DNA of 37,861 bases from the NCBI GenBank assembly GCA_934359185.1, contig CAKRLE010000016.1, positions 1 to 37,861 on the forward strand, given 5' to 3'. Origin of the DNA: an uncultured Lachnospira sp. GTDB lineage: Bacteria; Bacillota; Clostridia; Lachnospirales; Lachnospiraceae. Within the stretch, counting starts at the first letter, position 1, and each line of letters starts with the position of its first letter. Below the pieces are notes generated by a model that made no database searches, was not told where the DNA came from, and worked only from the letters and a program-made list of their open reading frames with translations. Positions 7,940 through 18,969 of this stretch are shown here, one piece after another. The translations under genes were made by a program, and so were the position numbers.

Positions 7940-8728
7940 TTATTGTTTATTTAAACCTGCAAAATCAAGGAATTTTATAAGCTCTTTTTCCCAGAAATCC
8001 CATTCATGTCCAAGTCCTTCGATTTCATCATATGTGTAATCGTAATACTTATTATGGCTGCTGAAATAGTCCCTGACTATGTGATTCATGTCAAGCCATG
8101 GATCAAGACTTCCACATGCATGATAAATCTGTGGCAGATTTTCCACATTTCTTTTACCACTATCCACCTCATCTACAAGTCTGTCTGCAAGAAATGTAAT
8201 TCCATACTCATTCTTATGAAGATCTCCATCTCCATACAGCCTGATTCTTGTTATGGATTTGGCTCCACCATCATTAGGAAAATCAGAATCTGCCTTATCA
8301 CCAGCTGAAAATGCTCCAATCTTAGAAAATGTATCAGGGTACATAAGTGCAGTATGAAGACATCCGTAACCACCATTAGAAAATCCTGACACATAATTAT
8401 CTTCTCTTTTATCAGAGATACATCTGAACATTTTCCATATGATTCCCGGAAGTTCTTTGCCTACATAACTTCCATACCTGTCACCAATATTCATATCAAC
8501 AAAACATGATTCGTGAACTGTTGGGAGTACAGCAGCAAAATGTCTTTCGTTAACTATATCAGTCAGACGCACATGATACAACCAATCTACATGATCACCG
8601 CTTCCACCATGATACAGCCATACACATTTTAACTGCTCATCACTGCTTATCTCATCGGGAAGTACAACAGTGACATCTATCTCATGTGCAAGGTACATCG
8701 AAAATAAATTTACATTAATTACTGCCAT
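7940..8728 (-). CDS. Alpha/beta-hydrolase esterase (esterase D/acetyl-esterase type), copy 2
   Basis: 262 residues of the putative esterase family (PF00756). The oxyanion region is LYHGGSGDHVDW. The nucleophile elbow GFSNGGYG lies near residue 115; the acid is probably Asp in ACGSLDPW and the histidine EGLGHEWDFW near the C-terminus. There is no signal peptide, so it is cytoplasmic. Related enzymes deacylate short-chain esters, thioester adducts or plant-derived esters; the substrate is not readable. Its start overlaps the end of the upstream esterase by 14 bp, and the two proteins are related in architecture, consistent with an old tandem duplication. Confidence 0.83.
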   Translation of the reverse strand: MAVINVNLFSMYLAHEIDVTVVLPDEISSDEQLKCVWLYHGGSGDHVDWLYHVRLTDIVNERHFAAVLPTVHESCFVDMNIGDRYGSYVGKELPGIIWKMFRCISDKREDNYVSGFSNGGYGCLHTALMYPDTFSKIGAFSAGDKADSDFPNDGGAKSITRIRLYGDGDLHKNEYGITFLADRLVDEVDSGKRNVENLPQIYHACGSLDPWLDMNHIVRDYFSSHNKYYDYTYDEIEGLGHEWDFWEKELIKFLDFAGLNKQ

Positions 8729-9548
8729 AGCTGCCTCCTTTAGTTATATATTTAATAGTTCTCTCTATACATCTGTCCCAGTATGTGAAATCGTGTTTAC
8801 CTTCTTCCTCGTAGTACACAGCTTCCAGGCCTGCCTCTGTCACAGCCTTAAAAAAGCTTTTTGACATATGGATTCTTGAATCCTGCGTTCCACATTCAAT
8901 TATGTATCTGCAAAAGTTATCCACATTATCCACAGATTTATCAACATTACTATCTATGGCATCAATAGGGGCTTTGTCCTTTTTTCCACTCTCGTTTCCA
9001 CAATTTTTTTGATATTTATCAACAATTATGTCATATAAATCATATCCATTATCAATCAATTGCTGTCTTGTTCCAAATGTTGCAAAAAGCTCTAAACCCT
9101 GCGGATTATCGTATCTTTCGATAATATTAAGAAGACCTGAATATGAAAAAGCAGCTTTATATTGATATGGTTTATTAAGTGCTGCATACATAGCACCATA
9201 ACCTCCCATCGACATTCCCGCTATAAATCTGTCTTCACTTTTTCTGCTTATATTAAACATTTTCTCGCATTTATCCACAAGCTCCTCTGTTATAAAGGTA
9301 AAATATCCCTTTCCATTAATGTTATCAACATAGAATTTGTTATTACCTGATGGCATAAATACTGCTATATCTGTATTTTCTACATAATCAGCAATACGGC
9401 TTTTTAAAAGCCAGCTGTCATGTCCACCACCTGCTCCATGTAAAAGATACAAAGATTTATAATTGCCATGTCCCTGTGGAATAAGCGCATCCATAACAAC
9501 AGGCATTCCAAGTACTGTAGATTTAAAATTAACCGTAAGCCAAGCCAT
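8715..9548 (-). CDS. Alpha/beta-hydrolase esterase, copy 1, with DnaA-box-rich insertion
   Basis: 277 residues of the same esterase family. Seen are LLHGAGGGHDSWL, the nucleophile elbow GMSMGGYG near residue 114, an acid in ECGTQDSR, and a histidine in EEGKHDFTYW. Between about residues 180 and 210 is a hydrophilic, Lys/Asp-rich segment (NESGKKDKAPIDAIDSNVDK and onward) that looks like a loop insertion relative to copy 2. The DNA for its end carries two directly abutting perfect DnaA boxes (see 8917-8946). The ATG follows a GGGAGG-type site. It is first of the esterase-esterase-fumarase set, downstream of the gyrA terminator. Confidence 0.82.
   Translation of the reverse strand: MAWLTVNFKSTVLGMPVVMDALIPQGHGNYKSLYLLHGAGGGHDSWLLKSRIADYVENTDIAVFMPSGNNKFYVDNINGKGYFTFITEELVDKCEKMFNISRKSEDRFIAGMSMGGYGAMYAALNKPYQYKAAFSYSGLLNIIERYDNPQGLELFATFGTRQQLIDNGYDLYDIIVDKYQKNCGNESGKKDKAPIDAIDSNVDKSVDNVDNFCRYIIECGTQDSRIHMSKSFFKAVTEAGLEAVYYEEEGKHDFTYWDRCIERTIKYITKGGSYGSN
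8917..9279. other. Intragenic DnaA-box cluster
   Basis: The plus strand holds TTATCCACA at 8917-8925 and 8926-8934 (head to tail without a gap), a one-mismatch TTATCAACA at 8938-8946 and again at 9016-9024, and a third perfect TTATCCACA at 9271-9279. All five have the same orientation. The cluster is inside the esterase gene, about 7.7 kb from the unwinding region. Box clusters outside oriC titrate or regulate DnaA in other bacteria; a role here is inference. Confidence 0.5.
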
Positions 9549-9561
9549 AGTTTACCTCCCT

Positions 9562-9590
9562 AAAATAAGCCCTGACTTTGAGGTCAGGGC
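9562..9590 (-). terminator. Terminator after gyrA
   Basis: On the minus strand the stem GCCCTGACCT / AGTCAGGGC (9569-9590) follows the gyrA stop by 6 bp and is followed by TTATTTTA. The U-tract is interrupted, so termination may be partial. Confidence 0.65.
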
Positions 9591-9596
9591 ATATCA

Positions 9597-12122
9597 CTAA
9601 TTATCTTCATTTTCTGATTCTGTACTATTGTCTGAACTATCATCTGCGTCTGTGCTGCCATCTGTATCATTGTCAGGATCTTTACGGACCTTAGATATTG
9701 TAGCAACCTTTACTCCATCATCAAGATTAATAAGCTTGACACCTGATGTTATTCTTCCAAGTATAGATATATCAGAACATTTTAACTGAATAATAATACC
9801 CTCATCTGTTATAAGCATAACTTCTCTTGTATCGTCAACAGCCTTGACACCTATAACATTACCAGTTTTTTCATTAATCTTGTAACATTTGACACCCTTG
9901 CCACCACGATGCTGAATGTCAAATTCATCTATGACAGTTCTCTTGCCTAATCCATTCTCAGAAACTATAAGAAGTGAATCACCCTGGGTATTAAGCTGCA
10001 TTCCGACAACCTCATCCTCATCCAGCAGATTCATACCAATGACACCCATAGCACTTCTGCCCGTAGGTCTTACTTCTGTTTCCGCAAATCTTATACACTG
10101 TCCAAGCTTAGTTACAAGAATAATATCACAATCACTGTCTGTAAGCTTAACTTCTATAAGCTCATCATCATCCCTTAGATTAATTGCCTGTATACCAGTT
10201 TTCCTGATATTGGCAAATTCAGCTACCGGCGTCTTTTTAACAATTCCCTTCTTAGTAGCCATAAACAGGTTGTCCTTATCCTGAAGTGACTTCACATCTA
10301 TAGGTATTATAGCTGTTATCTGCTCACCCGGCTGAAGCTGCAAAAGATTGATTATAGCTGTTCCTCTTGATGTTCTTCCTGCCTCTGGAATTTCATAAGC
10401 CTTCAGCTTATAAGCTCTTCCCAGATTAGTAAAAAATGTGAGGACATGGTGTGATGTTGTCATAAACAAGTCTTCAATGTAATCATCCTCAAGAGTCTGC
10501 ATTCCCTTGATGCCCTTACCGCCACGGTTCTGGCTCTTAAAATTATCAGGAGTCATTCTCTTTATATATCCTACATTAGTTCTTGCAATCACACATGCTT
10601 CATCTGGAATAAGATCCTCTGTTGAAAGGTCATATTCATCAAATCCGATAGAAGTTCTTCTGTCATCACCATACTTATCACAAATAATAGATATTTCTTT
10701 CTTGATAACACCCAAAAGAAGCTTCTTATCTCCTAAAATTGCTTTATACTCGGCAATCTTACCAAGCAGATCATTAAGTTCTGCTTCAAGCTTTTCTCTT
10801 TCCAGACCTGTAAGAGCTCTAAGACGCATCTCTACAATAGCTGCAGCCTGCGCTTCTGATAACTGGAACTCCTTGATAAGACCTTCCTTAGCGATTGTTA
10901 CATTAGCTGAACTTCTGATTATACTGATAACTCTGTCAATATTATCAAGTGCAATCATCAATCCCTCTAAGATATGAGCCCTCTCTTCTGCCTTGTTAAG
11001 GTCATACTTGGTTCTTCTTGTGACAACCTCTTCCTGATGAAGAAGATAATAGTTAAGCATTTCAAGAAGATTAAGTACCTTTGGCTGATTGCCTACAAGT
11101 GCAAGCATTATTACACCAAATGTATCCTGAAGCTGTGTATGCTTGTATAACTGATTAAGAATTATGTTAGGATTAACATCTCTTCTAAGCTCTATACATA
11201 TTCTCATACCCTGTCTGTCAGATTCATCTCTTAAATCTGTTATACCATCGATTCTCTTATCCCTAGCAAGTTCAGCTATCTTTTCAATAAGTCTTGCCTT
11301 GTTAACCATATATGGGAGTTCTGTTACAACAATTCTGTTTTTTCCATTAGCCATAGGCTCTATGTTAGTAACAGCTCTTACTCTTATCTTCGCACGTCCT
11401 GTTCTGTAAGCTTCCTCTATTGCAAGCTTTCCAATGATAGTACCACCTGTTGGAAAATCAGGACCTTTAACTATATCAAGTATTTCCTCAATTGAAGTAT
11501 CTCTGTCCTCTTCAATCTTATTATCAATAATTTTGACAACTGCATTGATAACTTCACGTAAATTATGAGGTGGAATATTAGTAGCCATACCAACAGCAAT
11601 ACCTGATGTACCATTAACAAGAAGGTTAGGATACCTTGAAGGAAGTACAGTTGGCTCCTTTTCCGTCTCATCAAAGTTAGGAATAAAATCTACTGTATCT
11701 TTGTTAAGGTCAGCAGTCATCTCAAGAGAAATTCTGCTAAGTCTCGCCTCTGTATATCGCATGGCTGCGGCTCCATCTCCATCGACAGAACCAAAGTTAC
11801 CATGGCCATCTACAAGAGGGTATCTTGTATTGAAATCCTGTGCCAGCTTAACCAATGCCTCATATATTGATGAGTCACCATGTGGATGATATTTACCCAT
11901 TGTATCACCGACAATACGGGCACATTTTCTGTGTGGCTTGTCCGGTGTATTACTAAGTTCTATCATTGAATATAGAATTCTTCTCTGAACTGGCTTAAGT
12001 CCATCCCTGACATCAGGAAGTGCTCTTGATGCAATAACACTCATGGCATAATCAATATAATAACTCTCCATGGTTTTTTGCATATCTACTTCATGAATCT
12101 GGTCAAAGATATGTTCATCCAT
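9597..12122 (-). CDS. gyrA: DNA gyrase subunit A
   Basis: 841 residues, normal for GyrA. The winged-helix breakage-reunion domain has the catalytic tyrosine in [11 protein letters not shown] (Tyr123). The quinolone-resistance region reads [10 protein letters not shown], with Ser84 and Glu88 at the usual positions, i.e. no common resistance substitution. The C-terminal beta-pinwheel begins near 500; the GyrA-box is QNRGGKG (canonical QRRGGKG), keeping RGGKG. The tail is very acidic (Asp/Glu/Ser-rich, last about 30 residues). With GyrB it introduces negative supercoils ahead of the fork. It is the last gene of the leftward dnaA operon, 22 bp after gyrB. Confidence 0.98.
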   Translation of the reverse strand: MDEHIFDQIHEVDMQKTMESYYIDYAMSVIASRALPDVRDGLKPVQRRILYSMIELSNTPDKPHRKCARIVGDTMGKYHPHGDSSIYEALVKLAQDFNTRYPLVDGHGNFGSVDGDGAAAMRYTEARLSRISLEMTADLNKDTVDFIPNFDETEKEPTVLPSRYPNLLVNGTSGIAVGMATNIPPHNLREVINAVVKIIDNKIEEDRDTSIEEILDIVKGPDFPTGGTIIGKLAIEEAYRTGRAKIRVRAVTNIEPMANGKNRIVVTELPYMVNKARLIEKIAELARDKRIDGITDLRDESDRQGMRICIELRRDVNPNIILNQLYKHTQLQDTFGVIMLALVGNQPKVLNLLEMLNYYLLHQEEVVTRRTKYDLNKAEERAHILEGLMIALDNIDRVISIIRSSANVTIAKEGLIKEFQLSEAQAAAIVEMRLRALTGLEREKLEAELNDLLGKIAEYKAILGDKKLLLGVIKKEISIICDKYGDDRRTSIGFDEYDLSTEDLIPDEACVIARTNVGYIKRMTPDNFKSQNRGGKGIKGMQTLEDDYIEDLFMTTSHHVLTFFTNLGRAYKLKAYEIPEAGRTSRGTAIINLLQLQPGEQITAIIPIDVKSLQDKDNLFMATKKGIVKKTPVAEFANIRKTGIQAINLRDDDELIEVKLTDSDCDIILVTKLGQCIRFAETEVRPTGRSAMGVIGMNLLDEDEVVGMQLNTQGDSLLIVSENGLGKRTVIDEFDIQHRGGKGVKCYKINEKTGNVIGVKAVDDTREVMLITDEGIIIQLKCSDISILGRITSGVKLINLDDGVKVATISKVRKDPDNDTDGSTDADDSSDNSTESENEDN

Positions 12123-12144
12123 TTATATACCGCCTTTCGTCTGA

Positions 12145-14079
<1,935 letters not shown>

Positions 14080-14087
14080 CTATCCAA

Positions 14088-15179
14088 TCAGTTATCACTT
14101 GTTACTTTTCCGTTAACAACCTTAAATACCTTGTTAACTGAAACTCTGTTACTAATAAATTCTTCAAGACCTGTACATGTTACAATAGTCTGTATATCCC
14201 CTATACTGTCCAGAAGAAAATTCTGTCTGTTACTGTCAAGTTCAGACAATACATCATCAAGCAATAATATTGGAGTATCATGTATTATCTGTTTTACTAA
14301 TTCTATCTCTGCTAATTTAAGAGACAAGGCAACTGTCCGCTGCTGTCCCTGTGAACCATATTTTCTGACATCCTTGCCATTAACAAGAAATATAAGGTCA
14401 TCCTTATGAGGTCCTATGTTAGTACATTTAAACTTGATATCCCTCTCTCTTGACTCCTCTACTTTTATCTGCATCTCATTAACTGTTACACATGGTTCGT
14501 AGATTATATGAAGTTCCTCTGTATTACCAGTCAGTTTTCTGTGAATATCTTTAATTATAATATTAAGCTGTTCTATGAATTTAGTTCTCTGTTCAATTAT
14601 ACCGACACCAAAATTACATAACTGTATATCCCATATATCAAGATTATCCATATTTTCTTTTGATGGATTAAATGAAATATCCTTTAAAAGCCTGTTACGC
14701 TGGACAACAACTTTATTGTAATTAATAAGATTATTAAGATATATCTTATCTAACTGGCTTAATTCCATATCCATGAATCTTCTTCTCTCCGAAGGTCCAT
14801 CCTTGATAATTTCAAGGTCTTCTGGTGAGAAAAAAACAATATTAATAATTCCAAATAATTCAACTGCCTTATGGATAGGAATTCCATTGACTGCTATTCC
14901 TTTAGATTTATTTTTCTTAAGGTGTATATCAATTCTATAATTATTATTGTTTTTAAATACTGTTACTTTAATATGCGCCTCGTCGTTATCAAACCTGATG
15001 ATTTCTTTATCCTTGCTTCCCCTGTGTGAACGGGAAGTGGCACATACATAAAGAGATTCCAGAATATTAGTTTTTCCCTGTGCATTATCTCCGTAAATTA
15101 TATTAACATGATCATCAAAAGACATATTAAGTATTTCTATATTCCTATAATTACATAAATCTACGGACTTAACTACCAC
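14088..15179 (-). CDS. recF: DNA replication/repair protein RecF
   Basis: 363 residues. The Walker A GDNAQGKTNILES is near residue 31-43, an ABC signature-like region is at GSQGQQRTVALSLKLAEIEL near 275, and Walker B is ILLLDDVLSELD near 303. RecF is an SMC-like ATPase that helps load RecA at gaps together with RecO and RecR. The start is GTG (15179), preceded by AGGTG. It lies 15 bp after yaaA and 20 bp before gyrB, in the conserved order. Confidence 0.97.
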   Translation of the reverse strand: MVVKSVDLCNYRNIEILNMSFDDHVNIIYGDNAQGKTNILESLYVCATSRSHRGSKDKEIIRFDNDEAHIKVTVFKNNNNYRIDIHLKKNKSKGIAVNGIPIHKAVELFGIINIVFFSPEDLEIIKDGPSERRRFMDMELSQLDKIYLNNLINYNKVVVQRNRLLKDISFNPSKENMDNLDIWDIQLCNFGVGIIEQRTKFIEQLNIIIKDIHRKLTGNTEELHIIYEPCVTVNEMQIKVEESRERDIKFKCTNIGPHKDDLIFLVNGKDVRKYGSQGQQRTVALSLKLAEIELVKQIIHDTPILLLDDVLSELDSNRQNFLLDSIGDIQTIVTCTGLEEFISNRVSVNKVFKVVNGKVTSDN

Positions 15180-15194
15180 AATAACACCTGTAAT

Positions 15195-15410
15195 CTACCT
15201 TACTATCTTAATTTCTTCACCTTTATAGGTAATGATTTCGCCACCTGTAAGCTTTTTGCCTCTCTGTGTCTCAATCTCTCCATTAACGTAAACTTCACCA
15301 TCCTGAATAACTATCTTAGCCTCAACTCCTGATTCTACAAGACCAGCTGCTTTGATAGCCTGTCCAAGTTTAATAAATTCATCTTGTTGTCTTATTTTAA
15401 TAGTCTGCAT
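15195..15410 (-). CDS. yaaA: S4-domain protein YaaA
   Basis: 71 residues forming a lone S4-type RNA-binding domain: FIKLGQAIKAAGLVESGVEAK, then the hairpin GEVYVNGEIETQRGKKL. Small S4 proteins at this locus are conserved between dnaN and recF in Firmicutes; they are believed to bind RNA or ribosomes, but their task is not settled. The ATG follows AGCAGGT, with 17 bp to dnaN. Identification rests on domain plus position. Confidence 0.92.
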   Translation of the reverse strand: MQTIKIRQQDEFIKLGQAIKAAGLVESGVEAKIVIQDGEVYVNGEIETQRGKKLTGGEIITYKGEEIKIVR

Positions 15411-15427
15411 TACCTGCTATCCTCCTA

Positions 15428-16534
15428 TTATGCTGCTGAAAAATTAACAGGAAGAATAAGGTATATATAATTCTCTCCAGCATCCCTGATAAAACAAGGT
15501 GCTTTAGGATTAACGAGGTATATATCAACTTCCTCATCATCAATAACCCTTAATGCATCCATAAGGAACTTAGGGTTAAATCCAATCATAATATCCTTAC
15601 CCTCTTTAGTTATATCAATATCTTCGTTAGAAGATCCGATAGCTGATGTTACCTTAACTTCCATGCTTCCATCTGTAATTGTTATGATAATAGGTCTTTT
15701 ATCTCCCTCTTTGATAAGAAGATTAGCTCTGTCGATTGAATCAAGAAGCTCTTTCTTGTTGATAGTTACCTTTGTCTCATAATCATTAGAAAGCATCTGG
15801 TTTATCTTAAAATATTCCCCTTCTATCAGTCTTGATACAACAATTGTCTGATCAAATTCAAATAGTATATGATTATTAGTAAAATATAAGTTAACCATTG
15901 ACTCTGCATCAGATGATAAAATCTTACTTATCTCACTAAGAGTCTTACCAGGTACAACTACCTTAACTGATTCGTCATTGCTGTCTATTCTTATATTACG
16001 TATGGCAATTCTGTGTCCATCAAGACCTACAACCTTAAATATTCCGTCCTTAACTTCAAAAAGTTCACCAGTCATCATCTTATTATTGTCATTAGGTGAT
16101 GTTGAGAACAATGTCTGGTTAATAGTTTCTTTAAGAGTAAACTGCGATAAAGTGATGCTTGTCTCTTTAATTATAGCTGGAAGGTAAGAAAAATCTTCTC
16201 CAGACTTGCCTGCTATATTAAATTTACTTTTCTCACATGTAATTGTAGAAGTATAATTGCTATCTGTCTCAATTGTAATTTCATTGTCTGGAAGTTTTCT
16301 TACAATCTCAGAAAAAAGTTTAGCATCAATTGCAACTTTACCCTTTTCAATAATTTCACCTTCAACTACTGTCTCAATTCCAAGCTCCATATCATTAGAT
16401 GTGAACTTGATACTATTAGTTGTGGCGTCAATGAGAATACATTCAAGGATTGTCATAGTAGTTCTTGTAGGAACAGCTTTCATAACAATGCTTACTGCTT
16501 TGGATAAGTTACTTTTTGTAAATACTAATTTCAT
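15428..16534 (-). CDS. dnaN: DNA polymerase III beta sliding clamp
   Basis: About 368 residues with the three repeated clamp folds: MKLVFTKSNLSKAVSIVMKA at the start and YIYLILPVNF at the C-terminus, forming the hydrophobic-pocket end. The dimeric ring tethers polymerase and other factors to DNA. The ATG at 16534 is chosen because AAAGGAG lies 11 bp upstream and family members begin MKL; an ATG 24 bp earlier has no ribosome site. The 386-bp gap to dnaA contains the unwinding part of oriC. Confidence 0.98.
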   Translation of the reverse strand: MKLVFTKSNLSKAVSIVMKAVPTRTTMTILECILIDATTNSIKFTSNDMELGIETVVEGEIIEKGKVAIDAKLFSEIVRKLPDNEITIETDSNYTSTITCEKSKFNIAGKSGEDFSYLPAIIKETSITLSQFTLKETINQTLFSTSPNDNNKMMTGELFEVKDGIFKVVGLDGHRIAIRNIRIDSNDESVKVVVPGKTLSEISKILSSDAESMVNLYFTNNHILFEFDQTIVVSRLIEGEYFKINQMLSNDYETKVTINKKELLDSIDRANLLIKEGDKRPIIITITDGSMEVKVTSAIGSSNEDIDITKEGKDIMIGFNPKFLMDALRVIDDEEVDIYLVNPKAPCFIRDAGENYIYLILPVNFSAA

Positions 16535-16576
16535 GATGTGTATAACTCCTTTCAACATGTTGTCATCATAGAAAAA

Positions 16577-16600
16577 CTATATATATATAAATAATAATTC
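16577..16600. other. AT-only DNA unwinding tract
   Basis: 24 bp that are almost purely A/T, including (TA)n, directly next to the DnaA-trio on the dnaN side. Position and composition match the duplex unwinding element of Bacillus-type origins. Confidence 0.6.
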
Positions 16601-16637
16601 GTAGCCGTAGTAGTAGGGGCGGTTAATAAGTTAATAA
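16601..16637 (-). other. DnaA-trio and adjoining tandem octamers of oriC
   Basis: On the minus strand the sequence reads CTACTACTACGGCTAC (16601-16616), four CTA triplets and one altered one. This is the complement of the 3'-GAT repeats known as the DnaA-trio, on which DnaA assembles along single-stranded DNA. A G/C-rich CCGCCC separates it from two head-to-tail TTATTAAC octamers (about 16622-16637) that may be degenerate DnaA boxes. The order boxes, GC-rich clamp, trio, AT tract matches B. subtilis. Confidence 0.65.
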
Positions 16638-16640
16638 CGC

Positions 16641-16920
16641 ATGCAATCCGCACCAATACTGGTATGCAAGCTTATAATAAGTCTGTTAAAACGGGCTGTA
16701 TATCGTGTTAATGTAACAGGGATAACTTTTCGCTGCAAAATATCAATAAAATCTGTTAAGTGGTTATGAACTTAAATTAACAAAGGTTAAACATTCAATT
16801 AACAGAGTTAACCACAAAAATATTCAAATAATTGTTCAAATTATCAGAAATATTGATAATTATGTGGATAAACCCCTTATTTTTTGTGGATAATTGTGGA
16901 AAACTTTCTAAAATCCAGTA
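16641..16920. other. oriC: oriC, dnaA-dnaN subregion with DnaA boxes
   Basis: Perfect boxes TGTGGATAA lie at 16863-16871 and 16885-16893, with variants TGTGGAAAA at 16895-16903, TTAACCACA at 16808-16816 and CAGGGATAA at 16717-16725. The stretch 16740-16860 is very AT-rich and repeats GTTAA/TTAAC words. No gene is visible. Together with 18379-18512 it forms a bipartite origin flanking dnaA. Confidence 0.8.
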
Positions 16921-18270
16921 TTAAGAAGGGTTAACTTTCTTGATAAGTACATCCACAGTAGCCTTAACAGATGCATCAGTAGTTACAAGCTTACTGATTT
17001 TTTCACTTCCATGTAATATAGTTGTGTGGTCTCTGTTACCAAATGCCTTACCTATAGCCTGTACTGTTATAGGCAGCATCTGTCTGCATATGTACATGGC
17101 AATCTGTCTTGGATAAACAATTTCTGCATTACGCTTCTGTGATATTATATCGTCTGGTTTGATATTAAAATGTTCTGCGACAATGTCAATAATTACCTCA
17201 GGTGTTAATTCTCTTACAGCATCAGGAGATATAAGGTCTTTTAAAGTTTCCTCTGCAAACTCAACTGTTATAGGAGAGGTTGAAAGTTTTGCAAATGCAG
17301 ATATCTTAGTGAGAGCCCCTTCAAGCTCCCTGATACTTGATTTGATATTCTTGGCAATATAATCCTTGACTTCATAAGGAATATCATATCCTGCAATCTC
17401 TACCTTCTTATTAATAATAGCCATCTTAGTTTCATAGGTAGGAATCTGGATATCAACAGGAAGACCCATCTCAAATCTTGTTCGTAATCTTTCATTAAGA
17501 GTTTCCATTTCCTTAGGAGGACGGTCAGAAGATATAACAATCTGCTTACGATCCTGATAAAGTGCATTAAATGTATGGAAAAATTCTTCCTGGGTTGTCT
17601 CCTTACCTATAATAAACTGGATATCATCGATAAGAAGAACATCAATATTACGGTATTTTTCCCTAAATTCAGAGTTCTTCTGATTCTTAACGGATTCAAT
17701 AAGTTCGTTAGTAAATGTTTCAGAAGTAACATATAAAACCTTAAGTGAAGGATTGTTGTGAATAATAAAATGTGCTATCGCTTGCATAAGATGGGTTTTA
17801 CCAAGTCCAACACCTCCATATATAAACAGAGGGTTGTAAACCTCACCAGGTGTTTCAGATACAGCAAGTGATGCTGCGTGGGCAATGTTATTATTGTTAC
17901 CTACAACAAATGTATCAAATGTATAGTTAGGATTAAGGTTGTGGCTGAGATTAGTGTCATGTGCAGGAGAAGGTTTCTTTTCCTTATTACTAGTCTTTTC
18001 AACACTCACAACATCCTTAGAAGAGATTAAAACAACCTCATATTCTCTTTTCATTACTTCACATATGGTAACTTTAAGTGGAGTAAGATATTTCTTTTCA
18101 ACGTATGTAAAGCCCATCTCATCGCCAGAGATAAGCAGTGTTATAGTGTTGCCGACAACTGAATATATCTGAATAGGCTTAATCCATGTTTTAAATGAGA
18201 TATCCTGAATTTCAAAATGATCTTTTAATGTTTCAAGGATATAATCCCATTTTTGCTTTAACTCTTCCAT
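16921..18270 (-). CDS. dnaA: Chromosomal replication initiator DnaA
   Basis: About 449 residues. Domain I is at the N-terminus (QKWDYILETLKDHF). A variable linker with Lys/Glu/Ser runs to about 105, and the AAA+ domain starts NYTFDTFVVGNNN, with Walker A GGVGLGKTHL and Walker B VLLIDDIQFI. Domain IV ends with the DnaA signature helix-turn-helix FGNRDHTTILHG, which reads DnaA boxes. The ATG at 18270 follows AAAGGA; a longer in-frame extension upstream has no ribosome site and is not family-like. It opens the leftward replication operon, and box clusters on both sides imply autoregulation. Confidence 0.98.
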   Translation of the reverse strand: MEELKQKWDYILETLKDHFEIQDISFKTWIKPIQIYSVVGNTITLLISGDEMGFTYVEKKYLTPLKVTICEVMKREYEVVLISSKDVVSVEKTSNKEKKPSPAHDTNLSHNLNPNYTFDTFVVGNNNNIAHAASLAVSETPGEVYNPLFIYGGVGLGKTHLMQAIAHFIIHNNPSLKVLYVTSETFTNELIESVKNQKNSEFREKYRNIDVLLIDDIQFIIGKETTQEEFFHTFNALYQDRKQIVISSDRPPKEMETLNERLRTRFEMGLPVDIQIPTYETKMAIINKKVEIAGYDIPYEVKDYIAKNIKSSIRELEGALTKISAFAKLSTSPITVEFAEETLKDLISPDAVRELTPEVIIDIVAEHFNIKPDDIISQKRNAEIVYPRQIAMYICRQMLPITVQAIGKAFGNRDHTTILHGSEKISKLVTTDASVKATVDVLIKKVNPS

Positions 18271-18378
18271 AATTATATATATTTCCTTTTGTTCTTTTTT
18301 AAATGTAGAGATACTCCCATATATCATATAACATATACAAAAATTTTTCAAGAAAATGAGAAGGTTTTAAATTTTTTT

Positions 18379-18512
18379 TGTGGATAAATTGTAGATAATA
18401 GTAGTATTAAAACAGGTCGATTTATACAATATTTTGTAGTTTTTTGGCAATTTTGATGTTTTATCCACAAGTTATACACATTTTGTTGATAACTTTTTAT
18501 GGTTTATACACA
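18379..18512. other. oriC: oriC, rpmH-dnaA subregion with DnaA boxes
   Basis: Perfect boxes are TGTGGATAA (18379-18387) and TTATCCACA (18461-18469). One-mismatch boxes are TGTAGATAA (18390-18398), TTATACACA (18472-18480 and 18504-18512) and TGTTGATAA (18484-18492). Six sites in 134 bp of AT-rich DNA upstream of dnaA correspond to the incA/incB side of Bacillus-type origins and probably also repress dnaA. Confidence 0.85.
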
Positions 18513-18543
18513 ATTTTGATTTTAAAAAATGCGCATATTTACT

Positions 18544-18571
18544 TGACTTTACTGCATTTTATCAATATAAT
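18544..18571 (+). promoter_or_regulatory. rpmH promoter
   Basis: TTGACT (18544-18549) and TATAAT (18566-18571) are 16 bp apart, about 100 bp before the rpmH ATG. It lies next to the origin DnaA boxes. Confidence 0.65.
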
Positions 18572-18672
18572 ACAAATCGGTGTTTCTAAATTTATATACG
18601 AATAGAATATTCATACCAATTCAGTAATTCACTGGATTATTATATATTGGTTAATGAAGGAGGTGCATACGC

Positions 18673-18807
18673 ATGAAGATGACATTTCAGCCTAAGACTA
18701 GACAGAGATCTAAGGTTCATGGTTTTAGATCAAGAATGAGTACAGCAGGTGGAAGAAAAGTTTTAGCTGCTAGAAGAGCTAAGGGAAGAAAAAGACTTTC
18801 TGCTTAA
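18673..18807 (+). CDS. rpmH: 50S ribosomal protein L34
   Basis: 44 residues, translated by hand from the DNA: it starts [18 protein letters not shown] and ends KGRKRLSA, the near-invariant L34 sequence, rich in Arg/Lys. L34 is part of the large ribosomal subunit. The ATG is preceded by AAGGAGGT (18658-18665). It is the first gene of the rightward arm and is followed by a terminator-like hairpin, so it may be expressed far above rnpA. Confidence 0.98.
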   Translation: MKMTFQPKTRQRSKVHGFRSRMSTAGGRKVLAARRAKGRKRLSA

Positions 18808-18827
18808 TTTTATAAGTTAAGTATATG

Positions 18828-18877
18828 CAGATAGGTGCTCATGATAAATTCATGATGAGCATTTATCTGTTTTTTTA
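18828..18877 (+). terminator. Terminator or attenuator between rpmH and rnpA
   Basis: CAGATA (18828-18833) pairs with TATCTG (18864-18869), and TGCTCAT with ATGAGCA inside, followed by a run of eight T (18870-18877). It would lower transcription into rnpA after the abundant L34 message. Confidence 0.75.
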
Positions 18878-18969
18878 TAATTATGATGTAAGTGTCATAA
18901 TTCCATAATGTGATTGTGCCTGCACAGATTAGCATTTTGGGATTATTGAGATGGAAGATGGGTGTGAAT

